NCBI GenBank assembly: GCA_016712625.1
Contig: JADJQQ010000001.1
Coordinates: forward strand, 1,550,001 to 1,614,000
Source: Candidatus Competibacteraceae bacterium
GTDB lineage: Bacteria > Pseudomonadota > Gammaproteobacteria > Competibacterales > Competibacteraceae
Direction: 5' to 3'
DNA: 64,000 bases
Part shown: one piece after another, positions 62,396-64,000 of the stretch
Numbering within the stretch: the first letter of the stretch is position 1
Layout of the letters: each line of letters starts with the position of its first letter
Program-made: the position numbers and the translations under genes
The notes under the pieces: generated by a model
Databases searched by the model: none
Told to the model about the DNA's origin: nothing
Seen by the model: only the letters and a program-made list of their open reading frames with translations

Positions 62396-62403
62396 ATATG
62401 ATT

Positions 62404-63156
62404 TTATGTGCTTATGGGGGTGAGCCAGGCTGCCAGGGTATCGAGTCCTTTGTAGCGCGTCAGATCGATCTGCAAGGGAGTGACCGAGACGTAATTGGCG
62501 CGCACGGCGTAAAAGTCCGTGCCGGGGCCAGCGTCTTGTTCCGGGCCAGCCGGACCTACCCAGTAAATCGGCCGGCCGCGCGGGTCAGTGCTTTTGATGA
62601 CAGGTTCGGATTTGTGGCGCTGACCAAGCCGGGTCGCCTGAAAACCAGCGACTTGTTCCCAAGGTAAGTCCGGCACGTTCACGTTAAGAATGGTATCGGG
62701 CGGTAACGGCCGTTGGACCAGCCGCCGCACCAGCCAGACCGCCACGCGGGCAGCAGTGTCGAAATGTTGGGGACGAAAACTGGCCTGTGAAATCGCGATC
62801 GCCGGCAAGCCGAGAAAGCGACCTTCTATCGCCGCCGCCACCGTTCCAGAGTAGAGGATATCGTCACCCATGTTGGGGCCGTTATTGATCCCGGAAACCA
62901 CCATGTCCGGCTCCTGCTCCAACAATCCGGTAATGGCGACGTGAACGCAGTCGGTGGGGGTGCCCTCAACGCTGTAGCAGCCGTTGTCATGCTGGGTGAC
63001 GTAAAGGGGATTTTTGAGGCTAAGCGAGTTGCTGGCGCCGCTGCGGTCGCGATCGGGCGCCACGACGGTGATGTCCGCCAGCTCGCGCAAAGCGGCGGCG
63101 AGACGGAGCAAACCCGGCGCTTGATAGCCATCATCGTTGCTGACCAGAATACGCAT
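62404..63156 (-). CDS. surE: 5'/3'-nucleotidase SurE
   Basis: A metal-dependent nucleoside monophosphatase and survival protein. Seen: the N-terminal SNDDGYQAPG with D8/D9, VVAPDRDRSGASNSLSL, SVEGTPTDCV, and VVSGINNGPNMGDDILYSGTVAAA. It is 250 residues long. In most gammaproteobacteria it is followed by pcm, nlpD and rpoS; here it is followed directly by the rpoS leader. It is divergent from the Smr gene. Confidence 0.96.
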   Translation of the reverse strand: MRILVSNDDGYQAPGLLRLAAALRELADITVVAPDRDRSGASNSLSLKNPLYVTQHDNGCYSVEGTPTDCVHVAITGLLEQEPDMVVSGINNGPNMGDDILYSGTVAAAIEGRFLGLPAIAISQASFRPQHFDTAARVAVWLVRRLVQRPLPPDTILNVNVPDLPWEQVAGFQATRLGQRHKSEPVIKSTDPRGRPIYWVGPAGPEQDAGPGTDFYAVRANYVSVTPLQIDLTRYKGLDTLAAWLTPIST

Positions 63157-63283
63157 GGTTATGAAGTTTCTCCCACAGTGGACCGATTGAGCGAATCTTA
63201 GGATATCCGGCCGCGCTGGCGCTAAAATGACAATTGTTCACCGCTCTGGCTGGACGCTCTTGGCGATTTTATCGAGGCGCCGC

Positions 63284-63829
63284 ATGACCAAGCCATTTCT
63301 GCTCAATCCTCAGGATCGGGATTTGTTTCGCCAGGCTGTCGGCGCGGTCAAACTATTGCATTGCGACCGAATCGATCCGGTTCATTGCCGTCCGGGGCCG
63401 GTTCCCCGCTTTAGCTTGGCTGACGAACGGCAGGTTTTGGCGGATATGGTATCGGATTATTTCGAACCGGCCGATCTGGAGACGGGTGAGGAATTGTACT
63501 ACCGCCGGGAAGGGGTACAGCAGGCGGTATTGCGCAAATTGCGGCGCGGCCAGTTCCAGGTGGGGGGTGCTTTGGATCTGCACGGAATGACAGTGGCCGC
63601 CGCTAAGGAAGCGTTGGCGGGCTTCCTCCATAATGCCCGTCGTGACCGTTTGAACTGCGTGCGGATCATTCACGGCAAAGGGAAAGGTTCTCGCCACCGA
63701 GGGCCGGTGCTAAAACAGAAAGTCAATCACTGGTTGCGCCAGCGCGATGATGTGCTAGCGTTTTGTTCGGCCCGATCGATGGATGGCGGAACGGGAGCGG
63801 TTTACGCGCTGCTGCGGCGCCAGCTTTAA
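63284..63829 (+). CDS. Smr-domain DNA/RNA endonuclease-like protein
   Basis: A soluble protein of 181 residues with a C-terminal Smr domain. Seen: ALDLHGMTVAAAKEALAGFL (LDLHG motif) and the RIIHGKGKGS motif, with AVYALLRR at the end. Bacterial stand-alone Smr proteins (SmrA/YdaL, SmrB types) are nucleases, some acting on stalled ribosomes. The ATG at 63284 gives MTKPFLLNPQDRDLFRQAVG; upstream codons to 63227 are less likely. Confidence 0.85.
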   Translation: MTKPFLLNPQDRDLFRQAVGAVKLLHCDRIDPVHCRPGPVPRFSLADERQVLADMVSDYFEPADLETGEELYYRREGVQQAVLRKLRRGQFQVGGALDLHGMTVAAAKEALAGFLHNARRDRLNCVRIIHGKGKGSRHRGPVLKQKVNHWLRQRDDVLAFCSARSMDGGTGAVYALLRRQL

Positions 63830-63930
63830 CGGCGCCGCGCCATTTAGCGGGATCGGAGAGGGCCACAATGCGAAAAAAAGTAGCAGCATCTTCCCACGAA
63901 ACGATATAACCGGCAAACGAGGAAAGCGTA

Positions 63931-64000
63931 ATGGCAAACGAAGGTTTTCACGAACCCATTGAAGAACTGTCCAATCAAACTCGCGATATGCACCGAGCGA
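63931..64000 (+). CDS. Encapsulated ferritin-like protein EncFtn (start only)
   Basis: Only 23 codons are inside the window. They read Met-Ala-Asn-Glu-Gly-Phe-His-Glu-Pro then Ile-Glu-Glu-Leu-Ser..Thr-Arg-Asp-Met-His-Arg-Ala, which matches the N-terminus of encapsulated ferritins (EncFtn), where the following residues carry the iron-binding EEL-E..DWY segment. EncFtn cargo is loaded into encapsulin nanocompartments and oxidises iron. GAGGAAAG lies 8 bases before the ATG. The call rests on a short stretch; encapsulin is expected just downstream. Confidence 0.65.
   Translation, partial: MANEGFHEPIEELSNQTRDMHRA

Overview
The window reads as chromosomal DNA of a fairly GC-rich gammaproteobacterium. 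The evidence is a gammaproteobacterial gene set: RpoS with surE nearby, an E. coli-like PAPS reductase without Fe-S cysteines, OxyR with Cys199/Cys208, a Pat/PatZ-type acetyltransferase, TrmO, MsrP and NADP-isocitrate dehydrogenase. Acetoacetyl-CoA synthetase and a small phasin-like protein suggest polyhydroxyalkanoate turnover. A Competibacter-like lineage would fit, but that is inference. No rRNA, tRNA, CRISPR array or complete insertion sequence was recognised.

Layout. 1-2842 (minus): 3'-truncated aas preceded by a frameshifted prfC. 2843-5060: an accessory patch with an AT-richer secreted/anchored protein of unknown function and a remnant of a cytosine-5 DNA methyltransferase. 5051-11386 (plus): purE-purK-valS, then a DUF2333 protein and a YdjM-type membrane protein. 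11399-15126: purine permease, MsrP, DUF3047 protein and a membrane protein. 15286-16889: a glycosyltransferase overlapping a COG0720 pterin enzyme, a predicted glycosylated-pterin pathway. 16917-21301 (minus): phasin-like protein, a membrane HEAT-NACHT protein and a DUF4143 ATPase behind a long palindrome. 21347-28100 (minus): a DUF6489 gene and then a signalling cluster: receiver protein, pseudo-kinase/exonuclease fusion, small membrane protein, Na+/solute symporter-kinase fusion and thyA, several with overlapping stops and starts.

28325-34301: small unknown gene, a frameshifted aldo/keto reductase, and the minus-strand thiZ-thiX-thiY-mnmG run. 34433-42661: cysH; a Fur-box promoter driving a ferritin-like gene, feoA and feoB; acetoacetyl-CoA synthetase; a decayed TetR gene; dgkA and a PAP2 phosphatase. 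43064-50308: Pat-type acetyltransferase, ampG, xthA, pyrE, a WbuC-type cupin and an MFS exporter. 50332-54828: envelope and accessory genes (frameshifted two-repeat lipoprotein, chagasin-like inhibitor, HpaB/AbfD-family enzyme, MgtC-family protein, eight-cysteine protein). 54993-64000: isocitrate dehydrogenase fused to a CBS pair, oxyR, trmO-corA, MBL hydrolase, Mth938-like protein, rpoS, surE, an Smr protein, and at the edge the start of an encapsulated-ferritin gene.

Themes. Iron and oxidative stress recur: Fur-controlled ferritin/feoAB, OxyR, MsrP, RpoS and the EncFtn start. Carbon and energy sensing appears in the symporter kinase, the IDH-CBS fusion, the acetyltransferase and acetoacetyl-CoA synthetase. 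At least four otherwise normal genes carry single-base frameshifts, which may be assembly indels rather than true pseudogenes. The strongest candidates for new biology are the GT4/pterin pair, the HEAT-NACHT protein, the IDH-CBS fusion and the pseudo-kinase/exonuclease signalling operon.
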